Assembly (NCBI RefSeq): GCF_036373705.1
Contig: NC_089866.1
Span: forward strand, 2,048,501 to 2,112,500
Reading direction: 5' to 3'
DNA from: Amia ocellicauda
Taxonomy: Eukaryota > Chordata > Actinopteri > Amiiformes > Amiidae
DNA: 64,000 nt
Position 1 is the first letter of the stretch. Every line of letters begins with the position of its first letter. Below, in pieces: positions 23,964 to 37,143 of this stretch. The position numbers and the translations under genes were made by a program. Under the pieces are notes generated by a model. It worked only from the letters and a program-made list of their open reading frames with translations. It had not been told where the DNA came from and did not search any database.

Positions 23964-26900
23964 ATGGAGCCCAGCCAAGCAGCAGGCGCCGCGGTGCCCG
24001 TTCAGATCACCGTCCTGAGGGGCAGAAACCTGGTAAGCAGCTCGAAACAAAGATGGATACATTATTACACACAGTGACGCACAAACCGCACAGGCGTGTG
24101 ACGACTGTAATTGTGCAGCTACATTGTATCTGGTCATCATCTCGTCTAGCGTGGAGAATGTAAAGCAAACATTGAGCGAAATCATGCTTTCATGAATTAC
24201 GCCACTCTGTTACATCTGGCCAGTGCAAGAGTGAGATTTACTTGTCAAAGTCTTCTACAGAAACAGCCTGAAGGTAACCTGTACGCGCTGTATCCCTAAT
24301 TAAACCTGACCCGAGCCATACCTGGCTGGAGTCCATTAGCCTTCATGCTTATAAAAGTCAGATTAGATGTAGCCGGGTCGTGTGGTGAGGTAGCTGTGTG
24401 AGGCTGGCATTTGCTTTGTGGCCAGGGGTGTTGAACGAGACGGAGGCGCCAGAGTCTGTGTCTGTATTGGCTGTATTAGGGTGCCGGATGATTCGCTCTA
24501 CTCCCCCGCAGAAAGGCACCAAAGGAGAGTCCTGCCTCACCTTCATCCGGGCTGAGTTCAACGGGGTGGTCCTGGGAGACTCTCAGAAGCTGGAGGCCTC
24601 TGCAGACCAGGGTGTCGAGTACAACTTCCCCTGCAGCTTTGAGTGCGCCGAGGGCTCCAACACGCTGGACGACCTGGCACACAAGCCTGTCGTCCGTGAG
24701 TATAGCAAGGCCTGGGTGGGCTTGGGTTACTAGGATGTGTCTCAATCCTGTATCTTATCACACGGATAGACAACCTCAGCAGTGAATGCGGAGAAATAAA
24801 CGCTCTTTTACATAGCGTTTGGGGGCGTTAGCAACACCACTTTCTGATCCAATACGGTACTACAACACAACACGACCACTTTTAGATCCTTAGGGTTTCC
24901 TCCGAGACTGTTTGTTCAAAAGCAGCGGTGTTTTCCAGAGCCCTGGCCTAACGGTGTTGTCGTTGATACCAAAGTTTGTAGAAGCACAATGTTTTGATGC
25001 TTTGGTTGCTCTGACAAACCATGACTTTCAGATTTGAATCTTCTTTGTCTGGTATAAATCAGTAATTATCGCTCACATTCATTAAACAGATGCAAACAAC
25101 ATGCTAGGTGTCAGGTTGAATCGCCGTACAACGTGGGTATGTGTGTCATAGTTTATTATACGTCAGTAGTGAAACTGATCTCCCTTCCCCTCTCTCTCCA
25201 GTGACCCTGTATGAAACCCTGCCAAAGGAGAAGAAGCAGAAAGATGAGAAGACACTGGTCCTGGGCCAGGCCATCGTGGGCTTGCTGCCTCTACTACAGG
25301 GTGAGTGAGTGAGTGCAAAGGGACGCATTTATTCTTGAGTTTGAAATGCATTAGGAGCCAATGGCAGGCTGTGGACATGCTGTTTGTCCTGGACGAGGGA
25401 CAGCTGGCACCTAGTAACCCACCCCTCAGCTCCTTGTCAGTGAACTACCGCTGAAATCTGTATAGAAACCAAATATGTCTAATGTGTATATTCCTCACAA
25501 TTCAATATACAATGAAATGTGTATATTCCTAACAATTCCCGGTCCAATTCTTTTGTAGGTCAGAACACATTCAGCATCACGGCCCCCCTGCAAGCAGCTC
25601 CTGGCTCCCCAGGAGACGGTGGCGTTCTGGAGGGAAGTGATAAGGTAGGGAATTCTCTGTGCTTTGTTTGTCAGGTTAAGCATGTTGCTGTTCAACACAG
25701 ACAAAAGTACATGGATCGAGGGTTTAACTGAATAAAAGAACATCAGAACATAAGACAGTGTCCAATCGAGAGGAGGTAATTCGCACCATCGTGCTCGTTT
25801 GGTGTCCATTTACAAGTGATCCAAGGACTGTGTGAGTGTGTGACCAGCTGTGTTTGCTCTCCTCCGCGCAGCCCTCCCTGGACGTGGCCATCTGTGTCCC
25901 AGAAGCTCTTCTCTCAGAGGCTCAGCTCGCCGACTCCAATCTGCTGAAGGTGGCTGTGGAGGCGGCCTACTCCGTCCCCGAGGCCTGGGCGACGACGGGA
26001 CCGCCGTTTAACTATGTGGCTGCGATGCAGGTGCCCCTGACGGCTGAGGTACGGAGCCGGTCCCTTCACAGAATCGCAAAATACAATCCATTACTCAAAT
26101 GGGTGACAGACAGAGGGTAGGATTTACTTCTCATCCTTAAATCTTTTGTGTAAGCGAACTGGCACCCTGCTGCAGGGCCCACGATACGACTCTTGTTTTG
26201 CGGTGCTGTACAGTATCATGGGCCTGCAGCAGGGTGCCGGTTGGCTTAAACAAAAGATTCCTGTCTCGACAACTGACCCATGTCTCCCTGCAGAGAGAGC
26301 AGCTGCTCGCGTTCTCTGGTGGAGCCTTGAAGCCGGGCGGGGAGAGGGAGCCGGTGCCTCGGCCGAAGAAGTGGCCCGTGGGACCCTCGCTGACCCCCGG
26401 AGCCCAGTACATCCCAGGGGCATTAATAGAGGGCCAGCCCATTGAGGGGGAGAACGGGGAGCTGACTGGTTTGGAGGTAAATGTAGTTCCATTGAAGTCC
26501 TGTCCCAGTTTCCCAAATTCTGTCTGTATCCCTTGTGTAGTGGTTTGTGTTTTGTAGCATGTGTGTTTCAGGAGGCGTGTCTGTGTTACGTGTGTGGGTG
26601 TCTCGGGAAGCTGTCTGTGTCACGCGCGTGTGTGTGTGTCTCAGGACAGGGACTTCCGTGTGGAAGCAGAGAGCATCCAGAAGCGGGTGATCTGGGACAC
26701 AGAGAGATGCTGCTTCCTGGAGGGAGGAGCCCTGGGCCGGTGAGGCTGGCATCCCAACACTTACCTAACCTCTTCCCCAGAGACGCTCTAGTGTGTTGAT
26801 GTGCTCCTAGATCTTAATAACGTCTGTCCGCTGCCCTGTCTATCGTGTCTGTCTGCCACCCACACCCTCCATTAAAGCAGAATAAAGCCCTGCTTCTCTC

Positions 26901-29900
26901 CACAGCCTGGCGAAGCGCATCGCGGACTGCCGGTTCTGGCCGGTGGAGATTATGAGGGCGCAGGTGAACACCGGCAAGGCGGTCAAGGCTGGCAAGGACA
27001 GGGGGGTGAGTCCCACAGGGCCGGCCGGCATCCTCATAGCAGCGTCCCCAGGGGTGTACAGGCAGCACTGGGGTTGGGTCCGAGTGGTCAGTTCTCCGCA
27101 GCACCAGGGCAGGTGACAGTGGTGCTGAAGTGTCTGTTGCAGTGAGGCAGAGTCTTTCAAGGCTTTTTATCTATATGTCTATCTATCTATCTATCTGCCT
27201 ATCTGTCGGTTTGTCTGTTAATAGTACAGCAAAACCTGGTTGTGTTCTTCTCTCTAGAGTTAATCTGTGGGGGGTTGCAGTTTGCATTAGTTGGCACACA
27301 ATCCAACATCTGGACACAATGGAAAGTTGCCAAGTCTATATTAATGCACAATTTCAGGGTGGCCTATGAAAACTGCTGGATGGGGGGCTGTCTGGGAACA
27401 GGCTGGCGGGCCCATGAGCCCTGCCATTTCTGAATTCTAATTCCCTCTAGGGAATGTGAGAGATTAAGCAAAATGAGAGGATGAGAGCCCTGTGTGGTTT
27501 GTGCGGCCCTCTCTGAGGCTGCGTTCTCCTGCAGGGCGAGGATGACGCGCAGCTCTCGTTCCACGGGGTGGCCTACGTGGACATGGCCCCGCTGCTGTAC
27601 CCGGGCGTGAAGCGCATCAGAGGGGCCTATCAGATCCTGCCCTTCTACGAAGCAGACCTGCTGGCCAAGGTAACGCGAGCCCCTCGGCCCCGAGACCCTC
27701 GCGGCAGAAGCCAAACGCTTGAGCGATGGGAGAAGTCCCGGTAATCATCTACCTCACTACCTTTTTTATCACCTGAGCGACAGTGAGAAGAGTGAGATGC
27801 GCAGGAGTGTGGCTGGAGTGGGGCCACAAGAAGCCATTGATTGAACCCAAGGTCAATCAATCAACTAATAAGAATGACTGAGACTCAGAGATTTCAGTTT
27901 TTTTAAATGAATCTATGTATTTGTCTTCGTTCTTTTCTCCGCACATTGCAGACGAAGCGGCAGGGCAGTGTGCTGAGGGACAGCCTGCGCCAGACAGGGG
28001 CCTCTGGGAAGGTGAGAGTGCCCTCTTCACTGGGCTCGCCCCACTTAAAGGGGGCTCCCAGCAAAATCCTCAAAGACGACAAGGGCGCCAAAGAGGCTTC
28101 TAAGAAGGTGAGGGGCCAGACAGCGCTGTGACGGACAGCGGTACATGGTGCTGTCATGTCTCTAGAGCACCTTCTGTGTATGAACGTCAGTCGCTATTGG
28201 GGGCATCGATGGCAGCTCCAGCATGGCTGCTTACGTCAGTCTAGGTAGTGTTGCGTTCAAATGGGAAACTAATTCCGACCCCCTCTGTGGGTCTGTTGTG
28301 TGATGAGCAGATGGGGTAACTGGCAGGATTCAAATACCACTGTGCATTATTCACTTATATTTGAATGTTTTTACCTTTTTTTTTGGTGTGTGCAAAGTTA
28401 ATAGTTACAAAAAAAAGTATTTAGTTTTTAATTAGAGCTCATGATTTCTCTGTGCTTGTGTCACGAGCGATGTCAGAGAAATGGCTCCCGAAGCAATTAA
28501 ATTTAATTGAGCCAGACTGCCTGCTTCATTACGAGAATGAATCATATCATTAGCCCATCTGGCTGCCGGTGAAACACAGTCATCGGGAGCAAGAAGGGCC
28601 GCCTGCATTCAAAGGCAACACGCCGAACAGCAGATTGAGTTTGTTTAGGTGCGCAGATTTAGTAATTGACTGCCTGAAGGTACAGCTTGAACAAGGAGAT
28701 GATAGTGTCTTCAGTCAGCAGGAAGTGATATTTCCAGATTGTCACGGACCACCTGTACGAGGGATGTGGGCAATTGTTCAGCTTCCTAAACGGAATCTCC
28801 AGTGTGGATCGTAATCCCACTGCTCAGATTTCCTGGAGTGATGGGAAAATAATCAAATGTGGCTTTGAGAAGACAGATACGCAATTATACAGGAGATGAC
28901 ATCAATAGACAACCGCCTCTGTTGTTGAGGTCGTTGTCTTTGTTGTGATTCTAAGTTTGTTGTACAAGAGTTATTCTACTTATGAACGAATCTTTAATCT
29001 AGGCAGTGACGCGCAGTTTAATCTGGTACTACCAAGGATAATCCCAAATATTTGCAATGTCCTCATTTATTTATTTATGTATTCTTTTATCGTTCAGCTT
29101 ACGTTGCGCCTGGCATGTGTGTCTGACCGCTGAAGTGAAAGTCCAGGCTTGTCTTGACCTCTCAGAGCTCCTTCTGTCCCTCTGCAGGCGTCTGCAGAGC
29201 GTGTGGCACAGAAGCCGCAGGTGTCGGACAGCGTAGCGGAGGTGGATGTCGGAGTGCCGCTGAACACAGAAGGACAGGTGTGTTGCGTGTGTTCCGTGAT
29301 GGACGGAAAGTGCATGAAAAGAAAGAGAAATAAATAAAAAGCAGTCTGAACACAACATTTACAGTAAAGTGGATAATTTATTGAATTAAAATCGCACAGT
29401 GGCTCAGAGTGGGGAGGGTTACTGCAGGCCAGACGATTGCAGGCCCCCGTGTGCATTCGCTGTCCGTGGCTATCTGTGCGCAGCGAATGAGCACTGCGTA
29501 GAGGAAGTGGATGAGCAGCCTTGAGCTGAGACTACGCCTGCCCTTCCTGTCTCCGCATGTGCTGCGTCAGATGTACGCCGAGGCCAGAACCTACATTGTG
29601 ATCGAGATCGCCCTGGACAGGCCCCTGGTGCCCAAGAGACTGCCAGAGGAGCTGGCCAAAAGGTAATGCCACACAGACCGAGGTCAAATCATCTGTTAAA
29701 GAAAATAATAACACCACACTTCATTAGCCCACAATTGAGCGCTGTTGTGTTGCACCTCTCGCTCCGATCAGCACCCCACTGAGCCGCACAATGCCAGCCC
29801 CCCAGACACCAGACTCTCGTCAGACACCTGAAACCAAATTACAAACGTGTGCCCCTTTCACATATATAGGGAGTCAAAAGTGATCTGGTCTTGGCCTTCT

Positions 29901-32900
29901 TTGGTTTTTAAAGCAAACCCTTCCTCCCTTCCTCTGTGCTGACCTGGCGTCTGAAGGACCACTTTTGGATTAAAGTACAGGATGTGTTATGCTTTGGGTT
30001 TTCTTTAAATGCAGGCTAAACAAATTTAAATAACTTCAGTGAAAAGCCAGACTGAATGTGTAACCCCTGTTGTGAATGTGGGGGGCGTTTATTGCAGGGT
30101 TGCAGAGTTGATTCCTCCCAGGCCCCCTCTACCGCGCCGCCCTGCTGGGGCAGAGAGGGTGAGTGACTGGGGCTGCCACCCAAATATTACTGTTACTGTT
30201 GTTGTTGTTATTATTATTATATTGTTCCCTGGTCGTTGCCTTTGTCCAAGGTGCTTAATATTGTGAGAGATACAGTGAATGCAGAACAGTGGATTGGATA
30301 GTATGCAGAAAGAAGAAAGATGTATAAAATGTCAATTTTGTCAATGTGTCAAATACATCAATTCAGTATTTTCTCAGAATATGCTGTTGCTCAAGTCTCT
30401 AGCACCTCCTTGTGGTCATTTCATGTTATTGTTTTGAAGGACTCTTAAATGGTAAATGGGGTTTTAGGAGTCAAGATAAAAGGAAAACATGGGTATTGTT
30501 TGCCAGTGAGCAAGGGCAACCCAGCGGTTTTAAAAGGGCAGCAACTAATAAGCAAGAGTTCACCTGCTGGTTTAGAAAAATATAAAATAAACACAACAAT
30601 AGAATATTTGTTTACTTTGGCGTCATGAATGAATGTGTCTGAAACAGTGGTTGTGCTCGCGGTCACGGCGGGTGCTCAGCGCCAGTGTCCCTGTCTGTGT
30701 CTGTGCCCCAGGCTGTGCGTGACTTCCATGGGCAGGTGGCCAATGTGACTGGGCTGCTGCTGGACCAGTACCATGAGCTGTTCGGAGCCGCCACGGCCCG
30801 TGGGGAGCTGCCCCTGGACGTCTGTGCCCAGGAGGAGCGCAAGACCAGGCTGCTGGGGGAGCTCAACTACTCTGGGAAGTACTTTGCTTTCAAGGAGCAG
30901 ATGAAGGTACCGTTGGGGGGCAAATCCCTGTATTAATTAGAATCCCCAAATCCCCGTTCATACAACATGTTTTAAATGATTATGATTATTCTGTAAACTG
31001 GACTGAAGAGGAGAAGTCAAATTAGAAACAAAGACAACTCAAAACATGTACAGTCCCTGTCCTGGTCTGAAGGCAGCTTGCCCATCTGCCTCTGGTCCCC
31101 CCCCCAGCACTCGGTGGTGCGCATTGTGAGGGAGAAGATGCTGCGCACCGAGGCCTTCGCTGAGCCGGAGGAGCTGCAGGCTTTCCTGAGCCAGCTCTAC
31201 ATCTTCTTAGTGGACGAGATGCACGTCTCCCTCAACAAGGTGAGGTGCGGGGGTCAGGGGCACCTCAGACGCGCGGCTGAGACCCGTGTGGGGTTTATGT
31301 TCTCACTTTCTGTCCACCTCTGTTGCGTTGTGTGTGGGATGGAAGCTCTTATATAGTCTGGCATCCCACTACTGACACCAATGCTCTTGAAAGATATGAA
31401 ATACTGAAGCTCTCCCCGCCCGGCTCAGCCTAGAACATGAACTGGCCAACACTGGGTGGCAGGACACTTCCTTTGCTTAAAGTTGTTCCTAGATGAGCCA
31501 CTGGGGGACCCTCAAAACAGGTCACTGTTAACCCTAACTGAGCTTGCACCCCCCCACCCCACAGAGCCAGTCCAAGGATGTGCAGGACACAGAACCCCAG
31601 CCCTACCTGGACTCCGCCCAGCTGCGACACTTTGCCAGGGAGGCCCAGATGAATGAAGACTTCCAGCTGGCAGCGCAGTACTACCAGGAGGTAAAGTATG
31701 GGGCGCCGAGCCGATAATTTTTGCCATGATGTCATTCCTCAGTCTGGTGGCAGTCGGCCCCATTGTGTGTGCTCTGGGGGATTGCGTCAGAAGAAAGATT
31801 AAGGGACTGTGCAGAAAATCTGAAACAGGGAAAGGTTTTTAGTTTAGGGAAAGGCCGGGTGTATAAAGACATAGATACACGTGTGCATTTTGTTGCTGTC
31901 TGTTGGATCAGCATGCGAACACCATTCTTGGGGAAGAACGACCTCTGAAACTTGAGGAGAACAATCACAGTGCAGGAAGTGTGACTCGGAGCGCTTGTGA
32001 GGGGCTGTACGCCGTGGTGCAATGCTAAAATGCACTGCATAATGCACTGCACAATTCCTGTCGAGCAGCTATTTTAGTTTTGTCAGTGTAGCTGGCTAGC
32101 ATGGAAACCCCAGGAAACCACAACAGAGAGTCATTCACCATAGCAAACACTGTCAGAACATAAATGAGGGTCTGTGTAAATACTGTATACACTCAGGTGC
32201 AGATATTCCTTAGTTGCTATGTATCTATACCTTAAATAGTATATTACAATAATTGAGATGTCAATGATTTGCTCTGGGGTGATGCGACATGTTTTTTGTT
32301 GGGTAATTCAACTCTGAACGCATGTACAAAATACAGTTCATATCCGTCAAACCTGGCAAGAGAAGATAAACATATATAGCATGTTTCTGGACTGGATGCA
32401 CTGTGTTACCAGGCCAGCGCCGGTCCCAGTCGGTGCTGGTGAGATCTCAGGCCATGTTTTGTCAGAGGCTGGCGCAGGACCGCAGCGCCCCAGCTCACTG
32501 GTTTGACTATGGCACGTTCTGCATGCTCACCGGGGAACACGCCAAGGCCGAGGAGTGCTTCCACCAGGCTGTGGCCATCGACCAGAGACACCTGTCGAGG
32601 TGAGCACGGGCCTGGCCTTTCCTTCATCTCTCTCTCTCTCTCTTTAAATCCTGATTGTCCGGCGTCTATTAAATGCCGCAGAGTGAATTCAAATGCACCG
32701 TGTCTGCTGGGTTTGCCCTGTAGCCTCCTGCTGTGTGGCATCTTGGCGGAGATGGGAACACGGTTCGGGGACGCGGAGACCTTTTTTGAGGATGCCACCT
32801 GCGTGGACCCGTCCAGCGTAGTGGCCTGGACTCTGTTCGGTAGGTTTTTGGAGATCCTAGGCTCGCGGAGCTGCGCATCGATGAAAGGAACTGGAGACTG

Positions 32901-35900
32901 TAGCCGTCCCAGTCTGCTCCACGTCTCTAAAGCTGTCGCCTGGCTGTACAGGGCTGTTTTACGAGGGGCAGGAGAATGCCATCCAGGCAGAGATGGCCTT
33001 CCTGGAGGCCAATAAGCAGCTGAAGGTGCGATTCCAGGGGCCGGTGACAAGCGTGCCCCAGATGGGGGACAGGCGGGGCTCTGAGCCGCAGGAGGGGGCA
33101 GCAGCGGGGGAGGCCCAGGAGCCAGCAGGGAGCTCATTGAGCACAGAGAGACACCAGAGCACAGGTGAGGCAGAGGGCGCTGTGTGGAGTCTGTCACGTG
33201 ACTATATCTTCACACGGAAAACAGTGCTCTGTATGTCAGTAGTGACTGTGGCAAATCTGGCAAATCCTGCATCCTGACAAGTCCTGTGCTTGGCCGGCAG
33301 AGGCGGAAGGGGACGAGGAGAGCGTGGCCAGCGTCTCTGACAGAGCGGGAGCTGCCACTGCAGGGGGGGGTGCTGAACCCGAGCCCGAGCCACCTGCCGC
33401 CCTCAAGCCCCTGCAGAGCAGACCCGGCCCCCCAGCCACCATCTACATGGAGACAGCGCACTTCCTCCTGGAGAACAACGCGCTGCAGGTGTGTACACAC
33501 TGGTACCGCAACCCCCCCCACACCAGCTACTGCCTCGACACAAAACAGGAGCGAGAAGACAACAGTGTTGCTGCTCTTTACCAGCATGCACTCTTGCTGA
33601 CAGACGAGAGCTGAATTCCAGCTGCATCAGTGTAAAGTCACAGTGTGTGTTCACTATCTGTTTCAGTCTGGCGTATTAAGAACAGCAGGGACCGGAAGCA
33701 GCAGGGAGGGGTACAATTAGGGGATTTAGCACGGCCTCTATGGCCTGTTTCTCCACTGTTGTCAGTGGGTGATCACAGGCACAGAACAGACAACACCACT
33801 GAACATGTATGCAGGCATCTCCATGGACTGAGACTGTTTTGGCACAAACAATAACAGAAGCCACAGGGGGCTATATACCCTTTCCAGTGCAATCTGTCCA
33901 GACACTTTAATCATGACTTGTATCCTGATAACTGAGTTCTGTGCCCCCTCCCCCCCGGTGTAGATGGCCCAGCGCGCTCTGGCTCAGGAGTTGCTCTGTC
34001 CAGACGGAGGCCCCAGCAGCTGCTATCACCTCGCCCTGGCCCGGCTGCACCTGCAGAGAGCCGAGTACGACCAGGCTGAGGGCAGCCTGAAGACGGCGCT
34101 ACAGGACAGCTTTGAGGTAGCCACACCTTCGCCGTGGTCCTGTTCACCTCTTCCAGGAGAACCTGCGGGGTCAGAGGAAGAACTATCTGCAGAGTTAATG
34201 ATCTGATATAAGCCTGTGTGTGCAGAGGAGAGCAGAGATGTGTAGGGTCCCACAAAACAGTCCAAGTTGGGTTGATGATGGTGAGGCTGTTGGTGGAAAA
34301 CCTTTTTTGAAATCCTAAAGAGCAGGTGTTTCTGCAGAACCCCGACGCGTGGGCGCTGTCTGGACACGTGCACTACCTGACCGGGGGCTTGGATGCAGCC
34401 CGGCAGTGCTACGAGAGAACGCTGGACTTCACGAAGGACGCTTCCGAGATGCACCCGGTTTACCTGAGGCTGGGCAACATCTACCTGCAGGAGCAGCAGG
34501 TAAGTCCGCTCCTCACAGAAGGGCCTGGAGAGCCACCAGCTAGGGACAGGAATGGACGCTTTCTGTATATGATGTGCCTGAATGAATGACTCACAGAATT
34601 ACAGTGGAATGTTTCGCACTAATGTTTTATTTTATATATTCAGATTCCTTAAATTCTTACTTTATTTTTAAGCTATAAAGGGATCATTGGCCGTGCTGGT
34701 ATGGGTATTTGTTCTCCTCTGTCTGATTCCCTCTGTCCCCACAGTTTGGGAAAGCCAAGCTCACCTACCTGAGGGCCTGCAAGAAGTCCCCCTCCTGCCT
34801 GTCCTGGCTGGGCCTCGGTACCGCCTGCTACCGGGTAACGTCCCCCGGCACCGAACACACAGGGGCGATCCGTCCTTCGACAACACACTGTGACTCTCTG
34901 ACACGGCACTGCATCTCCTGGGGCTCAGATCTGTAAATGTTTCAGAATTGCCCTTGAGAACGTGAACAAATAAAATGTAACAAACAGCTGATCTGAAAAC
35001 ACAGCCGAGGAACCCGAGACGCTCAGTGACGTCGTCCAGGTTGTTGTTGTTTTTTTTTTCAGCAGAGGGTAACTGTAAGACCTTTGACTTTAACAACAAC
35101 TGGACTTGCTGTGTGAAATCACATCATTCTTCACTGTGTGCCTGTGGTTTCAGCTTGGGGAGCTCACAGAGGCCGAGGACGCTCTGACAGAAGCCAACAC
35201 CTTGAACAACGCCAACCCTGAGGTGTGGGGATACCTGTCCCTCGTCTGTCTGCAGGTCAGTCCCGTCCCATCCTGCTATCTGTCCACCCCCCTACCAGCA
35301 CCGTCTCCTTCTGTCACTTTTACCTGCGCTTTGCACGAACGGGGCTCTAGAATCATTTCCATAAGCGTTTCACAAGGACTTTGAGTGCCGTACTGGCTAT
35401 CCAGAGCAGAAGACATTGCTGGGACACCTGTAGAGACGTATGAATATGTTGTTCAGAACTGTGCTGTCAGATTGTATAGAGGGTTGGTAAGAATACCCGT
35501 GAGGATCCCGCCTGCCTGTCACGTGTTCCCAACAGAACCAACTGCCTGACCCAGATTGGCTGCCAGTTCACTTTTTTCTGTTTTTCAGACCGGCAGACGT
35601 CTGGAAGCAGAGCAGGCTTATAAATATGCTGTAAAGGTTGGTCCTCCGCCAATTGCAAGCAGTGCTGCGCCGGTGACAGTGATTACCGAGCTGCAGGCTC
35701 ACATTGCATCAGTACTGCAGAATGAATGTGTCAAGGGTAGAGTAACAAGAAAGAGGGGAGGTTTGCTAGGCCCCGGTTGCTTAGGATTTCCCCAGAAATG
35801 ACTAGTGGTGAATTCAAAACGATGATCAGATTAGTATTATCTTCATCATGATCATTATTCACGACGGGTGACGCAGTCTTGTTCTCAGCAGGGAGCCCCG

Positions 35901-36172
35901 GAGGTTTGTGGGTGAGGGCTGGCCGTAGTAATGCATGGACAATAAAACAGCGCTACTATCCTGGTATTATAGTTGAAGTATCCTTTACATATGCAGGGCA
36001 TTTTAATTCCTGTCTACAGCACAAGGTCTCATTGTACTGCAGCACCGTGCTGCGCTGTAGTGACTGACCCCAGCTCTGTTGTGGCCCTCAGTTAAACCTC
36101 CAGAAGGGCACCCTCCTCCAGGAAATTCACCAGCTGCAGCAGCGCGTCGGCTTCGGAAACCCATCCTTCTGA
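23964..36172 (+). CDS. cfap70: Cilia- and flagella-associated protein 70
   Basis: Twenty-six coding exons: 23964-24032, 24512-24695, 25202-25300, 25559-25644, 25872-26048, 26294-26476, 26645-26739, 26906-27005, 27535-27669, 27952-28107, 29188-29277, 29571-29662, 30098-30158, 30712-30906, 31108-31239, 31565-31690, 32466-32599, 32724-32839, 32952-33164, 33301-33488, 33964-34116, 34338-34499, 34745-34834, 35154-35255, 35589-35636 and 36092-36172. They encode 1088 aa, close to human CFAP70, and match it from the N-terminus ([11 protein letters not shown]) to the C-terminus (VGFGNPSF). The N-terminal part (1-150) is a C2-like beta domain. The C-terminal part (from about 661) is a run of tetratricopeptide repeats, for example [16 protein letters not shown]. 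Exon 20 adds a Glu/Ala/Pro-rich linker. In other species CFAP70 sits at the base of outer dynein arms in the axoneme and affects ciliary beating. Donor choice is least certain for exon 10, which has an internal GTGAGA near 28011. Confidence 0.97.
26140..26259 (+). ncRNA. Long intronic hairpin, pre-miRNA-like or foldback repeat
   Basis: Arm 26140-26187 and arm 26213-26259 are inverted copies with three mismatches, one G-U pair and one bulged base over 47-48 nt, closed by a 25-nt loop. It fills half of the 245-bp cfap70 intron 5 and ends 34 bp before exon 6. I do not recognise the arms as a known microRNA. It could equally be a small foldback transposon; no flanking target duplication was obvious. 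Confidence 0.5.
27171..27206. repeat. (CTAT)n microsatellite
   Basis: Short tetranucleotide array in cfap70 intron 8. Confidence 0.85.
30195..30285 (-). mobile_element. SINE/L2-type tail fragment
   Basis: (TTA)n followed by TTTGTCCAAGGTGCTTA is the reverse complement of the widespread fish tail AAGTCGCYTTGGATAAAAGCG plus an (AAT)n end. It lies in cfap70 intron 13 in antisense orientation. Confidence 0.6.
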
Positions 36173-36466
36173 ACAGGTACAGGCCCGGCCACGGCGCACC
36201 AAAGACCCGCAGAAACTGTGGCTCGAGCTGTTTTACACCACCACGGACAGAGCTCTTCAATGTGGCCCTAAAACGATGAGGATTAGACGCCATCACATGA
36301 GAAAGAAGCTGTTCTGAGCTGTGTGTAAATGAAGCGGACGGCTTTGTGCAATTTGTTGTATTAGCACATTTTCCCAAGTCATAAATCTACAGTTCACCCC
36401 GAGGTAAATCTGCACCCCTGTAGTCTGTTGGTTGCTCTCATTACAGCCTCGATGCAGTTGTCTCCT

Positions 36467-36492
36467 AATAAAAACAGCGTCTATTCAATAAA
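36467..36492 (+). terminator. Poly(A) signals of cfap70
   Basis: Two AATAAA signals, at 36467-36472 and 36487-36492, lie about 300 nt after the cfap70 stop codon. Confidence 0.7.
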
Positions 36493-36959
36493 ATCTATTG
36501 TCTTGGCACAGTTGTCTGCATGCAGAATATTTTCTTTAAAGCGATGTAGAGAATTAACCCACATCAGGAGACCGGGCTTGGGTGCCGCAAGTTTATTGTT
36601 CTACCCAAACCCAATCCCAGAAAGCCCCTATCCAGCAGGTTTTATAGGTAACTATTCATCCTCAGTTTAACACCTGGACGCATTTCATTGTGATCAATTA
36701 AGCAGGTGATGTGTTAAATGACGTTAATTACAGATCATTTGGTATAAAAAATGATCTACTCTTGTCACCCAGAGTTCCCTTACTTGAACAAGTAGTTATT
36801 GATCAATGTAACAAAGTACAGCAGCGATATTATACACACAACCCCTAACCCAGACCTGATCAGGGGGCATGTGTGCTGTTATTCTGCTGAGGAGGAGGTA
36901 TAACGCAGCGGACGCAGCTGGCTGTCTGTGATCAGGAAGCTCCTCGTCACTGATTCTGT
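36493..36959. other. Spacer between cfap70 and the hmox2 promoter
   Basis: AT-rich unique sequence; no exon, repeat family or RNA gene was recognised. Confidence 0.5.
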
Positions 36960-37143
36960 GCGGGCTTTGCGGGCTGTCAGAGCACGTGGTTCCGCCTGGG
37001 ACGTCACTTCCTGTCTGCGAAAGGTTTCCAAGGAAAGATCCGCCGCGCAGGAGAGGTGATGCGGAGGACAGCGCCGGGACAGGCCCAGTGACACCGGGGA
37101 GAGCGGAGCACGGCATGCCGGCGCGCTGGACACCGGAGAGCAG
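36960..37143 (+). promoter_or_regulatory. hmox2: hmox2 promoter and probable non-coding first exon
   Basis: A CpG-rich block holds GACGTCACTTCCTG (37000-37013, combining CRE-like and ETS-like words) and ends in a strong donor, CAG|GTGAGG, at 37143. The next usable acceptor before the hmox2 start codon is at 40410. A leader exon ending here is therefore likely. An alternative first exon within 37144-40410 cannot be excluded. Confidence 0.5.
37115..37143 (+). promoter_or_regulatory. Possible upstream ORF in the hmox2 leader
   Basis: An ATG at 37115 opens a frame that, if exon 37143 is joined to 40411, ends at a TGA after 12 codons (MPARWTPESRAL). It would lie upstream of, and in competition with, the hmox2 ATG. 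This depends on the inferred splice. Confidence 0.35.

Noticed and set aside
32406-33197. 263-codon minus-strand frame
   Set aside because: Antisense to cfap70 exons 17-19 and their introns; no family match, no stop bias beyond GC effect.
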